A DNA stretch of 64,000 bases. Source: Kappaphycus alvarezii (lineage: Eukaryota; Rhodophyta; Florideophyceae; Gigartinales; Solieriaceae). The position numbers and the translations under genes were made by a program. This document shows, one piece after another, positions 54,901-64,000 of this stretch. Position 1 is the stretch's first letter; each line of letters opens with the position of its first letter. Under the pieces are notes generated by a model that worked only from the letters and a program-made list of their open reading frames with translations, did not search any database and had not been told where the DNA came from. Location of the stretch: assembly GCA_002205965.3 (NCBI GenBank), contig NADL03000513.1:558001-622000 (forward strand), in the 5' to 3' direction.

Positions 54901-55700
54901 TATCATTCCAACATTCGCCTAAGGCCCAGAGATTTTCTTGCTTTCGTCTCTGAATCTCTGAGATATATAGTGAGATATTTTGTCCTCAGACAGGTGATAT
55001 GAGCCGGTAGAACTGCCACTAGACACTCTTTCTAACCTATGTGCTACCCGTAGGCTGCGGATTACCTATAGATAAATAGGAATCAATGAATCTCAGGACG
55101 GTCAAGAGATCATCATTGGAATATATAGTTGACACAAATGTTGTGAAGAGTATCCCGACTCATGTGAAACTTTGTTGATTACTTTTGTCGTAAGGAAGGC
55201 CAAAAAATTGCGCAATAGTGTCGTATTAGAGAGCATGGACGGACCAAAGAGAAGCGTGGGGGAATAGCTGGCCGGGATGAGATACTTGAGGGCTGCACCG
55301 TTCAAGGTGGTAGCTGCCTCATAGGCAGGAACAAGCTCCACAAACCCGCGCTGGACGTCATTATAATGGCCGATACCTTAAACGAACAGCATTCTGTTCT
55401 GTATATGGAAAGATTCAACTTAATTCCCCCTTTATGTATTTTCTTTCGTTACTTTTTTCTTATTTTTTTCTTTGTTTTGAGTGCATTTGATTGGTTTTTT
55501 TACACGTGTTCCTTCTGGCTTAAAATCTGTTTTTTTTGGGGGGGTTGTCCCTTCAAGTGCAGTGTACTCTACTCTGGGATTTTTTTGATTTTTTAGTTTT
55601 TTTCAATTTTTATTCCTGGCAAAGGTCTTTTTTTGAAATCAATTTCAATTTTACTGTACTAGATCCCGTCGTGCAGGTAGACGTACACTAAAGACTATCT
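54900..55700. other. Unassigned, with T-rich tract
   Basis: Positions 55,430-55,640 are strikingly rich in T on the plus strand. A 79-codon minus frame (55,102-55,341) has no recognisable domain. Confidence 0.45.
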
Positions 55701-56051
55701 AAAAATAGGGCCTTATGGTCCTTTCCACTAAGATTGCGCTCTAAGTGAGAGCGGCTTTCGAAGCGCTTGGAGCATTTCTTACAATAAGAAGGGTACTTTT
55801 GGTAGCACAGTGAGTCAAGTGCTTACGGCTAAAACGGTGGTCGGGAAATTTCTTCTGGCTGTTGCAGGTGACGTCGCACAGGTTACAACACCTATTCCTC
55901 TTAGGCCTCGCGATGAAGTCTTCTTAGTAGCCCGGGCTCGGTCGGGCAGGCGGCGGTCTTTCTTACGGCGCTCTCGAATCGGTGGGTGACCCTGTTTTTC
56001 GTCCAACACTCTCTTCAATCCGTTTGGTGGCGTATGTTGCACACGTGGCAC
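55700..56051 (-). pseudogene. Two-finger C2H2 zinc-finger gene relic
   Basis: The minus strand encodes FIARPKRNRCCNLCDVTCNS followed by QKKFPDHRFSRKH (finger 1, about 55,814-55,896), then YCKKCSKRFESRSHLERNLS followed by GKDHK (finger 2, about 55,709-55,800). Finger 1 is a complete C-x2-C..H-x5-H of the U1/JAZ-like type. Finger 2 has Asn where the first zinc-binding His is expected. A basic stretch rich in Arg and Lys lies upstream (55,900-56,051). The three parts are in different frames, so at least two frameshifts separate them. It could be a nucleic-acid-binding host gene or part of a transposon. Confidence 0.5.
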
Positions 56052-57110
56052 AAGAAGCAGCTCCTGATTGAAGTCGGGAACTTGATTAGAAATAGGGTTT
56101 TTTCGTGTTCCATTTGTTACTTTTTAGTGGTCCTTGCCTTAACTGCTGAGACCTGATTGGCATGTGCTGCAAAATAAGCACTTTTATATGTCGAAAGTAT
56201 AATACTTGTCGAAATATTGTTGGAAGTTGGGTTTTCTGGGTTCCATTTGGCAATTATGGATTGGTCTCAATTGCAGTCTGATTGGCCAGATTAGGGACGT
56301 GTGGCAGCTGAAGAGGGATGGTAGAGTTCAAGGAGCTTGCAGGGAGCGTGACGGCTACCTTAGCGCAGTTGGTACTGTTGACGGCTCGCAACCAGTCACA
56401 GAGGAGCTACGGGACAGGTGAACGCTGACTACCCCGGCGGGTCTGAATCTAGACGCAACTAGCACCGTTTCTGACACAGGGCGGGGCACTAAAATGCTTT
56501 CTGGTTGGTTATCTAGCAATAAAAAGTCTTCAGAGAATAAAGGAGGTGATCGTATGGTTAGAATTTGCAGACGTACACGTAGCGCGAAACAATGCTGTAA
56601 ATCGTGACCGGTAGGGTTAGTCTCACTGGATAGTGCAAGAACTTACTTTTTGGAAAACGTGGAACCACGAATAAATCCGAATTGTCTTGAGTTGCAAAAA
56701 GCAGAAGTGTTTTTGCTAGCTGGGTCTTAGTTGAAGATCGATGAATTGGTTGCTCCCTTTACTCATCAGAGTGCGGTAGTCGAACAACTCATACACATTC
56801 CCGGCAACGTCGACTAGCCCTAGCATGCGTGGGAAGTTGTGTCTACTAGGATAAAATCTTTCTAGAGTATCCAAAATATATCTACTGTAGTAAATATATA
56901 TAGATTCTGTGGCCTAGATAGGCTTGAAATAGATATAAATATCAATGGAATATCTACTGTAGAGATAGAGTAGAATTACGCCCTCATAAAAGGGTGCAGG
57001 GGCAAGGACTACAGTATAGTGTAAGATGCGCGCAAGACGCATATGCGTAGATTTTCTATACAGTGCGCACAATATTCCTTGAAGTTTGGATCGAGCCCTG
57101 TGAAGAATCA
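56052..57110. other. Unassigned
   Basis: No recognised domain. Positions 56,878-56,970 are AT-rich, with ATATCTACTGTAG in two nearby copies. No gene is supported. Confidence 0.4.
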
Positions 57111-57112
57111 AG

Positions 57113-57560
57113 CTAGATTGACGTGACAGCGACTGCAGCATGCTTTTGGATTAATTTCGTCCACACCTTTCCATAACCTTCCATAGCCGCTGACGTTTGT
57201 GAGAAAGTCCTCTGTTGGAAGAACCGCGACGAAACTGTGGAAAAAGTTCTCGGCAAAGATATAATCAAAGCGGCTGGAGCTAGCGTCATCGCAACATATT
57301 GTACCTGCTTCCTGGACTCGACGCCCAACCCGCCAGCATCCCAGTCCAACCGTAATTCTGCGGACAACCCTACGCCCTCTCTCCGATAACGTATGAAGTC
57401 AGTCTCCTCGCCTTTACTCCAACAATTTTTCTTTTCAAGGGAGATCGGGTAACGGGCGCCGCCGCAAATGCTGCGGAACTACGGAAGCCGAGGGACTTTG
57501 CGACCAAAATCGCCACCATACCTGGCTAAGCTCTACCTGGACTCTGTTTTATCCTGCGCT
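57113..57560. mobile_element. Two non-LTR fragments in opposite orientation
   Basis: Near 57,113-57,190 the minus strand encodes EGYGKVWTKLIQKHAAVAV, the C-terminal tail. From about 57,300 the plus strand encodes LPGLDAQPASIP..ITYEVSLLAF and GAAANAAELRKPRDFATKIA, the endonuclease region matching 58,990-59,260. The plus-strand part is shifted between frames. Confidence 0.6.
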
Positions 57561-57942
57561 AATAGTTGTCTCGAACGCCGCATGTCTGCTGACAGGGTTC
57601 GCACCAAATTTGTAGTTGCCGTTGCATAGCGTGCCCACTTTCACCGTAGAGTTTTCTCCGCCGTCGTCGAAATGTACAAGGTAATGGGAATTTCACCTTA
57701 TGTTCCACTCCCAGTAAACTAACCCAAACGCTCCGTCTTGTCTTGAGTGAGTCTTAATGACGCAACGTGCAAGTTAGTATATTCCAGAGAACATCTGTTC
57801 TCATGGTATCTCCGTCCCTACGCAAGTTAGGCCTCTTCCCTGTTATGTCTAGTTCCACCCTGTTCCCCCAATCTACCTGTTATCCGTTTCAGTATAAACC
57901 CCGTTTCAGACCCAAACGCTCCTTTTAGTAAACCACTTGATT

Positions 57943-57995
57943 CAACGATAGATCCAATATAACTTCCAAGAGTAAAACACCCAAACATTTTCCCC
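57943..57995 (+). mobile_element. Short non-LTR 3' end (family 1)
   Basis: GATAGATCCAATATAACTTCC, then CACCCAAACATTTTCCCC. The insertion is about 50 bp; no convincing target duplication was found. Confidence 0.6.
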
Positions 57996-58029
57996 GTTTA
58001 ACCAAAACGCCCCCCCTGAATGCTCGAAA

Positions 58030-58270
58030 CTAGGATGGAATTTTGTGCCGCTAGCCTTTGACTCCTGGGATGCCGGTCCGCGACCACATCTAAGGTGGTC
58101 GGCGATTACTCGTCTGCCATCTCGGCCCGTATCGGAAGCTCTAAGGCGGAGGTATCAATTTGGCTTTATCAAAAGCTGGGCTATGCCATTTAGTCCACGT
58201 GTGCAGCTTCAGTGATTAGTAGTAGTCCGTAACAAGCAAATGTCCGCCTCCTCTTCTAAAAGTAGTTAAT
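58030..58270 (+). mobile_element. Non-LTR C-terminal fragment (plus strand)
   Basis: The plus strand encodes ATTSKVVGDYSSAISARIGS, then IWLYQKLGYAI and STCAASVIS. It is the inverted partner of 58,733-59,000. Confidence 0.7.
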
Positions 58271-58474
58271 TTTCGTGGCCTTATATGTTAATTTTCCCTA
58301 TTCTGTTGATAAATCACGATTTCCATAGGCCTTACGGCTGCACTCCGCCTGATCTCAATTATTAACGCATAAGCACCAGGGTGCCAGCCTTCCAAGGTAG
58401 AAAATGGGCCAGGAATGAGCCAACTTCTGCCAGAACTCGTGACGAATGCTTAGTACCTTCTGTAAGGGGAAAAA

Positions 58475-58625
58475 TTTGGGAGTCTTAATGATTCAAAATA
58501 TGCTAGCCTATATTCCAAAGCGCGTCAAATAATTGGTACAAAGTGGTCCGCATGGGAGAACCAGGAAACGGAATTAATCCGGGTCAAAGTCGCTAGCAGG
58601 CTGGCTCGAGGCAAGTAGGGTGAAG
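58475..58625 (-). mobile_element. Non-LTR 3' end fragment (family 2)
   Basis: GGGGAAAAATTTGGGAGTC, then GCTAGCCTATATTCCAAAGC and CAAATAATTGGTAC, matching 13,625-13,790 and the inverted copy at 11,520-11,622. Confidence 0.7.
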
Positions 58626-58699
58626 TCACTGTATGTCATGGCGAGGGAGTCGGACTAGTCAGTGTTCCGAACAAACATGTGCGATTTATCAACAGACGA

Positions 58700-59261
58700 G
58701 GGAAATACAACGCGCAGGGCCACTAAATTTAACTAGCCTTGGAGGGGGAGGCATATATCTGCATGTTGCGGACTACGACCAATCACTGAAGCTGCACACG
58801 TGGACCAAATGGCACAGCTCAGCTTTTGATAAAGCCAAATTGAACACCTTCGCCTTAGAGCTTCCGATGCGGGCCGAAATGACAGCTGAGTAATCGCCGA
58901 CCACCTTAGATGCGGTCGTAGACTGGTATCCCAGGGAGTCAAAGGCTAGCGGCACAAAATGACATCCGAGTTTCGAGCGTCCAGGTAGAGCCTGACCAGA
59001 AACGGGGACGATATTGGTCGCAAAGTCCCTCAGCTTCCGTAGTTCCGTAGCATTTGCGGCGGTGTGCACTTCCCGGGCTCCTTTGGAAAGGAAGAACTGT
59101 TCGAAAGGCGAGGAGACTGTGAAGTCATACGCTACAGGGAGAGGGGCGTAGAGTAGTCCACAGAGGAAGTCGGATGGGACGATAATATTGGCGGGCCGTG
59201 TGTCCAGTGCGGGAAGTAAATACTGGTCTAGGAGATAGTTTTTGTTGAGATGTATCGACAT
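58700..59261 (-). mobile_element. Non-LTR endonuclease-domain protein fragment
   Basis: An open 162-codon frame (59,261-58,773): PALDTRPANIIVPSDF, then PVAYDFTVSSPFEQFFLSKG, REVHTAANATELRKLRDFAT and GCHFVPLAFDSLGYQSTTAS. The RPANI..P..YDFTVSSP part fits the restriction-like endonuclease core (candidate Asp in YDFTV). The tail continues in another frame to AIWSTCAASVIGRSPQHA near 58,740. It is the longest intact piece of this subfamily. Confidence 0.78.
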
Positions 59262-59323
59262 ATTTAAAACTAAAGATACAGTATAACATTTTTACATTAA
59301 AAGGTCGCCTTTCCCCCAACTAT

Positions 59324-60861
59324 TGATAGGGGTAAATCGTTCAGGGAAGAGATGCTCAGAACCATTTACCCCAAAACTGAGGTGTTGCAAGCGACAAAAG
59401 TGCTGCCGTGGTATAGTTGAACGAACAAAAAGGGTTGGGTAATGACGATAGTTGAGAGGGCTACAAGCAAGTATAGAAGGGGCAGGGTCTACCCTGATGC
59501 TCTTTGACCAGCGTAAGAAAAATGGTTCTTGGGTCTGAAGTTGACTCTCAACTTTCTACTACTCGAGACTTGACTTGAAGTTGTCTGCCAACTTGCATGA
59601 CCTCCACAAAAGGAAGCAGTTTACTCAGTTTATGCAGACTTTTTGGCTAACCTGAAAGTCTCAAACAAACATACTAAGTACCAAAAAATGCATCAAATGG
59701 AATCGCGTTAACGAGAAATACTAACAGCAGATACTATAAGGATAAATATCTAGATTTCTTCCTTATAATCTTAGTCCTCGAGTCGAGAGCCAAAAAATTC
59801 CTCCAAAATATCCATGTCACTGAAACAGTCCCCATAAATATCCGCGAACGGTCCACGATTCTCTATTTCCTCCTGGGAGATATCTAAACCACTAAAGATG
59901 CTCCCATCCGGTTCCAGCATCGGAAACACCTGGTCCATACTGTCCAGCCCCCACCCCACCATTCCAACAGTTTCCATGTTTCCCTCCCCTCATCCTCCTC
60001 GTCCTCCTCTTTATCCTCCTCTTCATCCTTGTCAGAAGAATCGGAAATAGCTATTACTCCCTTGGACTCCCCTTCATTATCCACACCAGCCCCCCCACCG
60101 TTGTACACTGGTGGCTCCCATGGTTCCACCCAGTCCTCCTCACTTTCCGATCCCTCTACATCAGCCTCAGGCTCCTCCTCTTCTACTCCTTCTTCTGCCT
60201 CTTCTTTCTCTACTTCATCCTCTGCCTCTTCTGCTTCCTCGAGGCAGTGCCGGCGGACCCACTCCCGAACGCGTTACCGGTCTATTCTTCTGCAATAATC
60301 ATCATAATTGGTTGTTCCTTTGGCCATCAAGGCCAGAACGTTGAGGGGATGGCGTCCTCGGGATGACTTGGCGATGGTAAGGGACGGGCGGAGGTTGGTC
60401 ATGTTGAGGGCAAAAAAGGGGTGAGACGGTTAAGTGGTTGATGGCGGGGGGTTTCCTCAACGACATTGATTTCGAACTTTAAATAGGAAGACGTTTTCGA
60501 AAAGTTTCACGGCCTTGGACAAAATAAAAATTTGGGGCAATGTCGCGGCTTTGAATTTGCGTGCAATCAGGGCAAAAACCAAAACTCTGCTTGGTAAAAT
60601 ATCGGAACTGCATTTAGAGGACGAGGCGGATCACGACTCGAAAGATTTTTTTTGAAAAAGGAGGAAAAAATGCTCAAAGACAAAATAAAAATGCAGCTGC
60701 ACAGTGAATTTGGATTCATGCGGGAAAATTCGTTTCATGATTTTGTTCGTGAAAGAAAATTGATGGGAGGAGTTGTTTTTGAAAAACGCACAGAGAAGGA
60801 GAAGACAGATGTTTGTGGAGAGGACCGCTCTCCTGCAGAAAGGATCGTTTTTATATCAACA
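59324..60861 (-). mobile_element. Solo Gypsy LTR, copy 8, with target duplication
   Basis: The LTR is 1,538 bp. On the plus strand it begins TGATAGGGG and ends TTATATCAACA. It is flanked by ACTAT at 59,319-59,323 and 60,862-60,866. It aligns with LTR copies 1, 2 and 7. It carries an acidic frame with KGTTNYDDYCRRIDR, WEPPVYNGGGAGVDNEG and the C-terminal MDQVFPMLEPDGS and DMDILEEFFGS. The frame is broken but long parts are open. Confidence 0.88.
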
Positions 60862-60875
60862 ACTATCATAGCATC

Positions 60876-60985
60876 GAAACGGTCATCACTGTGTCGGCAC
60901 ACCATTATGAGTCGATTGTGGTTTTCTGGAAAACTTTAAGATAGATCGAATATGTCTTCCAGGAGGAAAAAACACCCAAACCATT
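60876..60985 (+). mobile_element. Truncated non-LTR insertion (family 1)
   Basis: The family 1 3' UTR text CTGTGTCGGC..GAGTCGATTGTGG, ending AACACCCAAACCATTCTACC. The flanks TCGAAACGG and TTCAAACGG are a near match and probably the target duplication. The solo LTR at 59,324 lies immediately upstream. Confidence 0.7.
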
Positions 60986-60989
60986 CTAC

Positions 60990-61395
60990 CTTCAAACGGG
61001 TAACTCGTATTCAGTCGGATGAAAACTCTGACCTTTCTCCCATTCTTTTAAGGGTGTAATTGGGGGTGTGTCTTCTGTGAAAAATCAGGGGCTTGACAAC
61101 CGGGGGAGCTTTTGAGGACCGCGTTGTGTAACAAAAAAGAAAGCAGACATCTTCATTCATTCTAGAAAGACGTGGTGATTGGTTCAAGTAAACCTCTCTG
61201 ATGGATTCAATTCAGAACTGCGAGGCCAGAGAGAAACAATAAGGGGCAGAAGCTGTATGTAATCCAACAGTTTCTCTCCTGTTCTGCTTTTACGCTTGCG
61301 TAAATCTAGTTAACTTCTTCGCACCAATGGGTTCGTATGCATCGTCTCCCTTCCCAAACTTTTTAATTCATAGTAGGCTCTCCTCCATTTTTATT
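60990..61395. other. Unassigned, with a non-LTR scrap
   Basis: Positions 61,105-61,180, read on the minus strand, match 16,355-16,410 (CACGTCTTTCTAGA, then GTCTGCT and TTGTAACACAA). The rest has no supported feature. Confidence 0.45.
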
Positions 61396-61398
61396 CTC

Positions 61399-61600
61399 TA
61401 AGGGGAAAGGTTTGGGTGTTTTACTCTTGGAAGATACATACGATCTATCTCATAGTTTTCCAGACAACCACAATGGACTCAAATAGGATATACAGACACA
61501 GTAATTGGGAAGGAACTACGCTCCCTAAAAAGCTACCTTCAGGCCGGCCATCAAGCAGGCCGCATTGGACATGACTGCTGTTGTGGCGATTCCATAAATG
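61399..61600 (-). mobile_element. Non-LTR 3' end fragment (family 1)
   Basis: AGGGGAAAGGTTTGGGTGTTT through the standard 3' UTR to CATCAAGCAGGCCGCATTGG. It is one of the best-preserved copies of the terminus. Confidence 0.75.
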
Positions 61601-62425
61601 AAGTGATACACTTGTTGAGTAAGGGGCCGTTGGATTACTTCATCATACGAGGGATCACGGGTTGCTGTTGTTGAAGGCTAACCTCTCCAAGAGTCAAAAA
61701 ATATCTCCGAGTTGATCAACGTCCTTTATCCAATGTACAACTTTCGTGACGCAGCAATTGTAATCTATCCTGAATGCAGACAATGCAACAACAGATACTG
61801 TCATCGTCACCAGAAACTTCTACTGATTAGCCCACATCCTGCCCAACCTGATAACTGTTACAGTCTAGTAATGCGAGGTGAACAAAGATTAGTACTAGCA
61901 ATGTCATTGGTCAGTCTTGTCCGCCATGTAATGATTTCACAGCACAGGTACATCTCTTGATTATTACTGACTTAGGGAGAGTGACTTAGGGAGAGTACTA
62001 CCAGCGAGGGTCCCGAACTGATAATCAGAAGTATAACAGTGAGATATTGCATGATACTTAAGGACTGTATCAGTGCGCTACATCTAACAAATAAGCAGAT
62101 ATACTGTACATATGTGTGTTTATCCCCTACCTTGCCCATCCTCACAACCAGCTGCATATCAAAAATTAGTAACGAAAAAAGGAGCAAGACAGGGCGTCAA
62201 AATACGCAGTTTCTTATTTATATTCGAGTATGGAGCAAGCACTACGTGTCAAGTAGTATCGAGAGCGCTACTAAATTAAGTTACCTATCCTTTAATCCTA
62301 ACAACATGGAAGGACATTTTTAGTCAAATATCCCAATGACACAGTTTGAACTAAATGTATTATCAGCATGGGGGGAACTCCTGGGTAATTTCGTTGTGTG
62401 AAAGCAATGGTCAATTTTGCCAGCA
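61600..62425. other. Unassigned
   Basis: An 82-codon plus frame at 61,712-61,960 contains YPECRQCNNRYCHRHQK but no recognised domain. TGACTTAGGGAGAGT is directly repeated at 61,968-61,997. Confidence 0.35.
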
Positions 62426-62433
62426 TAGTACCG

Positions 62434-62507
62434 CGTTGTGGTTGTCTGGAAAACTATGGGATGGATTGGATATATCTTCCAAGAGTAAAACACCCAAATC
62501 TTCCCCC
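62434..62507 (+). mobile_element. 74 bp truncated non-LTR insertion with 8 bp target duplication
   Basis: TAGTACCG at 62,426-62,433 and 62,508-62,515 flanks CGTTGTGG..CACCCAAATCTTCCCCC. The insert equals the last 74 bp of family 1. Confidence 0.9.
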
Positions 62508-62630
62508 TAGTACCGGTACTACAGCAGTCTTAATATTAGCACTGCGAAGTAGCTGCCAAATTTAAGGCAGCATGGCTTCCACCAGCTTAATGGCTTGCCT
62601 CCCGGCAATCCTCTAATGTAGTAGGATTGA

Positions 62631-62668
62631 GGGGGGAAGGTTTGGTTGTTTTACTCTTGGAAGATATA
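62631..62668 (-). mobile_element. 38 bp truncated non-LTR insertion
   Basis: GTAGGATTGA (62,621-62,630) and GTGGGATTGA (62,669-62,678) flank GGGGGGAAGG..GGAAGATATA. It is the shortest copy found. Confidence 0.82.
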
Positions 62669-62749
62669 GTGGGATTGATGAACTGCCATACAGAGGTCAG
62701 TTACTCGGGCAAAAAAACAGCCAACCTTTGCAAACAGTAAAATCAGCTT

Positions 62750-62812
62750 GGTGGTAAATCTTTATGGGTTGTACAATGTTGCACCGAAGCGTGCGGAGGG
62801 TATTATAATCAG
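62750..62812 (-). mobile_element. Non-LTR 3' UTR fragment (50 kb family)
   Basis: GGTAAATCTTTATGGGTTG, then CAATGTTGCACCGAAGCGTG and CGGAGGGTATT: the inverted 3' UTR also seen at 10,240-10,300 and 50,770-50,835. Confidence 0.7.
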
Positions 62813-62814
62813 CC

Positions 62815-63300
62815 TACAGTTCCCCTTTTCATACAGTGATTCTGCTCTAATCTGCAATTTCTGAACCGCGATTTTGCATACTCCTGAAAACCTTAGCAGT
62901 ACCAAAGGGACTTCATTTTCTGGAACACGTTTAGCATACACCGGGGGATAGCTGAATTGCACCTTTCAAATATTAAATAATCAAATCGATTTAGCTTTTC
63001 TGTAACAGGTGAGCTGGCTGATGCCCAGTCAGCATATATTGGAACGTGCATGTACATGAAATATTAGGAATGATACTGCAGTCGTAGACTATGCTCTACT
63101 GGCTGCGGCGTTGCACAGTCATACACCAGTAATAAACGAATTTACAACAGGCAAGCCATGGCTGTTTGCTCTCTTCCCAAAGTAACCACCGTATCTTACT
63201 TCCTTACAGCAAATTAGGCTGCAACTGAGAATCTCTGTTTTGTCTCGACTAAATTTCTTGCTGAGCGTAGCGATATTATAAAGCTCCAACGGAATCGATA
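62815..63300. other. Unassigned
   Basis: Short opposing frames only; nothing recognised. Confidence 0.4.
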
Positions 63301-63308
63301 TCTGGCAC

Positions 63309-63356
63309 AAGGGGAAAGGCTTTGGTGTTTTACTCTTGATAGACATATTCGATCAA
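63309..63356 (-). mobile_element. 48 bp truncated non-LTR insertion
   Basis: AAGGGGAAAGGCTTTGGTG..ATATTCGATCAA lies between TGGCAC at 63,303-63,308 and 63,357-63,362. Confidence 0.75.
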
Positions 63357-63362
63357 TGGCAC

Positions 63363-64000
63363 TGAACCTTTAAATGAAAGACCTGCCCTAGTTAAAGGCC
63401 TTAACATCCCTTTGGAGATTATACGAGAATCTGCTCCGCCTCCACCCTTCCTACTTGCCGCAGATTCTGCCATGTTTCAACGCTACTTCACATTCCTCCC
63501 TATGCTCTTCCCTCCTCTGCAACGAACAAACTCCGAATTGGTCCCATATTCCAGAACTGATGCGGTAAATCGATTTTGAACCCATTTCCACGCATCGCTA
63601 ACGGGAGAGCGAAATGGGTTAGTAATTGGCGTACGCTGTACTGATAATTGTCAGAAATGGTACACTCTACATTCCAGCATTGTGCCGGAATGACACCTGT
63701 CGGATCTGAGCTGTTTCCTGTTTACTCTACTGGACGACAGAGCGCAAAAGCACTACTAGCAGCCATATCTAGACTATTGAATCTTTACCTTACCCGAGGG
63801 CGAGTAAGAGCACAATGTCCTCACGATAGCGCCGTTTTTCAAATCACGGAAAAAAAATTTGGTGGCATTGAGCTCGGGTGCCGTCGCTCAGGAAAATCTT
63901 GAAGAAATCACCAGGAAAAGTATCAGAGTACAGATAAAGCTAAGACCGCATGCCCTAAGTGGAAGGTCTCTCCAGAAAGTTTTGGGTCCTAGAGGAGCCT
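63363..64000 (+). other. Unidentified coding-like stretch at the window's right edge
   Basis: The plus strand at 63,370-63,575 is open and contains LVKGLNIPLEIIRESAPPPP, then FLLAADSAMFQRYFTFLPML and FPPLQRTNSELVPYS. It looks like real protein, but I do not recognise it. From 63,830 to the edge another frame has a KNLVALSSGAVAQENLEEIT segment, possibly RT-related. Both may belong to one broken element that runs past the window. Confidence 0.3.

Noticed and set aside
61399-62507. A 1.1 kb DNA transposon with about 70 bp terminal inverted repeats
   Set aside because: The two ends are similar and inverted, but the right one is a separate 74 bp insertion with its own 8 bp target duplication (TAGTACCG). 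Both are truncated 3' ends of one non-LTR family that happen to face each other.

Overview
The window is eukaryotic, intergenic-looking DNA made almost entirely of mobile-element remains. I see no operons, no bacterial gene density, no recognisable rRNA or tRNA gene, and only one plausible host gene. The mix of Ty3/Gypsy and Ty1/Copia elements with many copies of a non-LTR retrotransposon that ends in a zinc finger plus restriction-like endonuclease suits a repeat-rich genome such as a fungus, oomycete or alga. The sequence alone does not name the organism.

Ty3/Gypsy layer. One family dominates. Its best copy (minus strand, about 41,010-48,057) has a 5' LTR, gag, protease, RT, RNase H, integrase and a small third reading frame after integrase. 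Older copies lie at 1-2,782 (minus), about 23,150-26,400 (plus) and 31,515-35,656 (minus). The LTR is about 1.5 kb. It also occurs alone at 7,874-9,360 (target duplication GTAAC) and 59,324-60,861 (target duplication ACTAT), and at 20,775-22,288. It carries a reading-frame relic for an acidic protein, which is unusual inside an LTR. A different Gypsy gag/protease lineage sits at 36,220-37,930 (plus).

Ty1/Copia layer. One element lies on the minus strand at about 38,184-41,000, with a matching solo LTR at 5,856-6,268 (target duplication CTAAA). A second lineage lies at about 53,100-54,900 (minus).

Non-LTR layer. Many fragments encode the C-terminal half of a retrotransposon protein: HRGTY motif, CCHC zinc finger, restriction-like endonuclease, then a conserved tail. 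The best is at 50,815-51,700 (minus). Different subfamilies share a 3' end resembling ACACCCAAA..TTTCCCC. Several insertions are only 38-121 bp, keep that 3' end, and are flanked by 6-12 bp target duplications. Such extreme 5' truncation explains much of the apparent inverted-repeat clutter at 48-50 kb and 60-63.4 kb.

Possible host sequence. At 18,294-19,470 (plus) a reading frame starting with a signal peptide is followed by several units of one cysteine-rich motif in different frames, which suggests either exons or a decayed secreted-protein gene. A pair of C2H2 zinc fingers lies at 55,700-56,051 (minus). An unidentified frame at 9,366-9,825 (minus), perhaps continued at 7,060-7,780, is interrupted by a solo LTR. 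Remaining gaps hold no gene I can support.
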